DNA of 64,000 nt, taken from NCBI RefSeq assembly GCF_042477335.2, contig NC_091262.1, positions 75,243,501 through 75,307,500 of the forward strand, read 5' to 3'. The notes under the pieces are model-generated. The model was not told the origin of the DNA. It did no database searches and saw only the letters and a list, made by a program, of their open reading frames with translations. Positions 62,885-64,000 of the stretch are shown here, piece after piece. This DNA comes from Ovis canadensis. Taxonomy: Eukaryota; Chordata; Mammalia; Artiodactyla; Bovidae. The first letter of the stretch is position 1. Each line of letters starts with the position of its first letter. The position numbers and the translations under genes are program-made.

Positions 62885-62985
62885 CCCCCATTGCTGTATT
62901 CATTCGTACACCCTGCAAACGTTTCGTGAACCCCAACTGTGTGCCTGGCGCTGTTCTAGGGTCGAGGATCTGACAGTGATGGAGC
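62885..62985 (+). repeat. Ancient mammalian repeat relic, family not named
   Basis: 'gtattcattcgtacaccctgcaaacgtttcgtgaaccccaactgtgtgcctggcgctgttctaggg' follows the 'attgagcacctactatgtgccaggcac' family. Confidence 0.55.
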
Positions 62986-63662
62986 CAGGCACCACCTCTG
63001 CAACCTGGGGTCCCAAGTTCCCACCCTTGATGACTCACATCTGTTTCCAGGTGCCTCGCTGTCTGGCCTCCCCTCCCCGCTCTGCCCACCTTTGGCTGGA
63101 AGCACTTGTCTTGCCCACTGACAACTGTCTTCCTCTTGGTGCACTCTCCTCCTTCCTGAAGCCACCCAGCTCTCCAGGGGAAGGATCCCTTTGTCTCTCT
63201 GGAGCCCCACGAGCCCTGTGCTGAGGCTTTAGGTCCCTTGCTCTCTCTCGAGTGCTCATTAGCTTATGGGTCTGTTTGATCCCAAACTATGACCTCCTGA
63301 TGGACAAGATCACATCTGGGGCTTCTCTGAGACCCCGTGCCTGCAGGGCCCAGTGTCTAGCAAATACTTTGTGGAGATGCGTGGACTCAGTGGACAGAAT
63401 GTTCATACTTGGAATGGATCGGGGGCACCTGCTCACCTTCACTGTGGCTGCCTGATGAGAGCAGGGCAAAACTTCCGTCCTTGTTTTCAGGGGGGAACAC
63501 AGCAGGCAAGGGCCGGGGAATGACTCTCCTGGTTCATCTGCTTGGAAAGAGGCAGATCAGAGGCACAGATTCAGGTGCCTGAGAACAAAGGCTGAGCACC
63601 TGGCTCCATCCTTCCTGGCAACATTCTTCCGACTTGGAGGCAATATACACGCTAAGACAGGC
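62986..63662. other. Mostly unique spacer
   Basis: A faint L2-like end may lie at 63290-63385. No gene is seen. Confidence 0.4.
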
Positions 63663-64000
63663 TTGTTGTTCAGTTGCTAAGTCATGTCCGAGTCTTTGTG
63701 ACCCCCGTGGACTGCAGCACGCCAGTTTTCCCTGTCCTTCACTGTCTCCCAGAGCTTGCTCAAACTCATGTCCGTTGAGTTGGTGAGGCTCTCTAATGAT
63801 CGCATCCTCTGTCATCCCCTTCTCCTCCTGCCTTCAATCTTTCCCAGCATCAGGATCTTTTCTAATGAGTCAGCTCTTCACATCAGGTGGCCAAAGGATT
63901 GGAGCTTCAGCTTTAGCATCAGTCCTTCCAATGAATATTCAGGGTTGATTTCCTTTAGGATTGACTGGTGTGATCTCCTTGCTGTCCAAAGGATTCTCAA
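63663..64000 (-). mobile_element. BovB 3' end, cut by window edge
   Basis: It starts at 'gcttgttgttcagttgctaagtcatgtccg' and runs without break to the last base, so its 5' limit lies outside. The RT frame is broken in the part visible. Confidence 0.96.

Overview
The window is mammalian nuclear DNA from a ruminant, most likely a bovid. This is shown by the dense, young-looking Bov-tA and BOV-A2 SINEs (tRNA-Glu head joined to Bov-A units), at least 13 pieces of the RTE-type LINE BovB in both orientations, and CHR-type tRNA-derived SINEs shared by ruminants and whales. These lie on an older mammalian layer of MIR, L2, CR1/L3-like and L1M relics. Species cannot be decided from repeats alone. No promoter-exon-intron structure, recognisable host protein, RNA gene, CRISPR array or bacterial feature is visible. 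The open frames are short and unrelated to known proteins, except those that encode BovB reverse transcriptase (RT) remnants.

Layout: 1-5430 is GC-moderate spacer with MIR, Bov-tA, a CHR SINE and an L1 tail. 5430-6600 is a repeat-free block whose left part is CpG-rich and whose right part is AT-rich with many homeodomain, octamer and Forkhead-like words; it is the best candidate for a conserved regulatory element. 6738-20100 is repeat-laden, with an open-frame BovB at 8933-9897 and a head-to-head pair of BovB tails at 19265-20086. 20340-20890 is AT-rich and repeat-free. 20900-30500 mixes L2, MIR, SINEs and several BovB tails, including a Bov-tA/BovB chimera at 29237-29566 with one target-site duplication (TSD). 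30700-32190 is mostly unique, with a second AT-rich candidate. 35527-37166 and 38601-40054 hold the two longest BovB copies, both with dead frames. 40430-40990 is a third candidate conserved block. 43328-48561 has further BovB, an L1M relic and SINEs. 48562-59000 is the most repeat-poor part, with one candidate block at 49000-49480. The right end is SINE-rich and runs into a BovB copy cut by the window edge.

Nothing works together as a gene system. The coherent biology is a LINE/SINE partnership. BovB supplies the RT, and the Bov-tA and BOV-A2 SINEs share its 3' end (the Bov-A sequence), which is the established explanation for their mobilisation in trans. The window preserves target-site duplications, nested insertions and one apparent SINE/LINE chimera. 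The host layer is best read as intergenic or deep intronic sequence with several candidate non-coding regulatory blocks. No candidate for a wholly new biological system could be supported.
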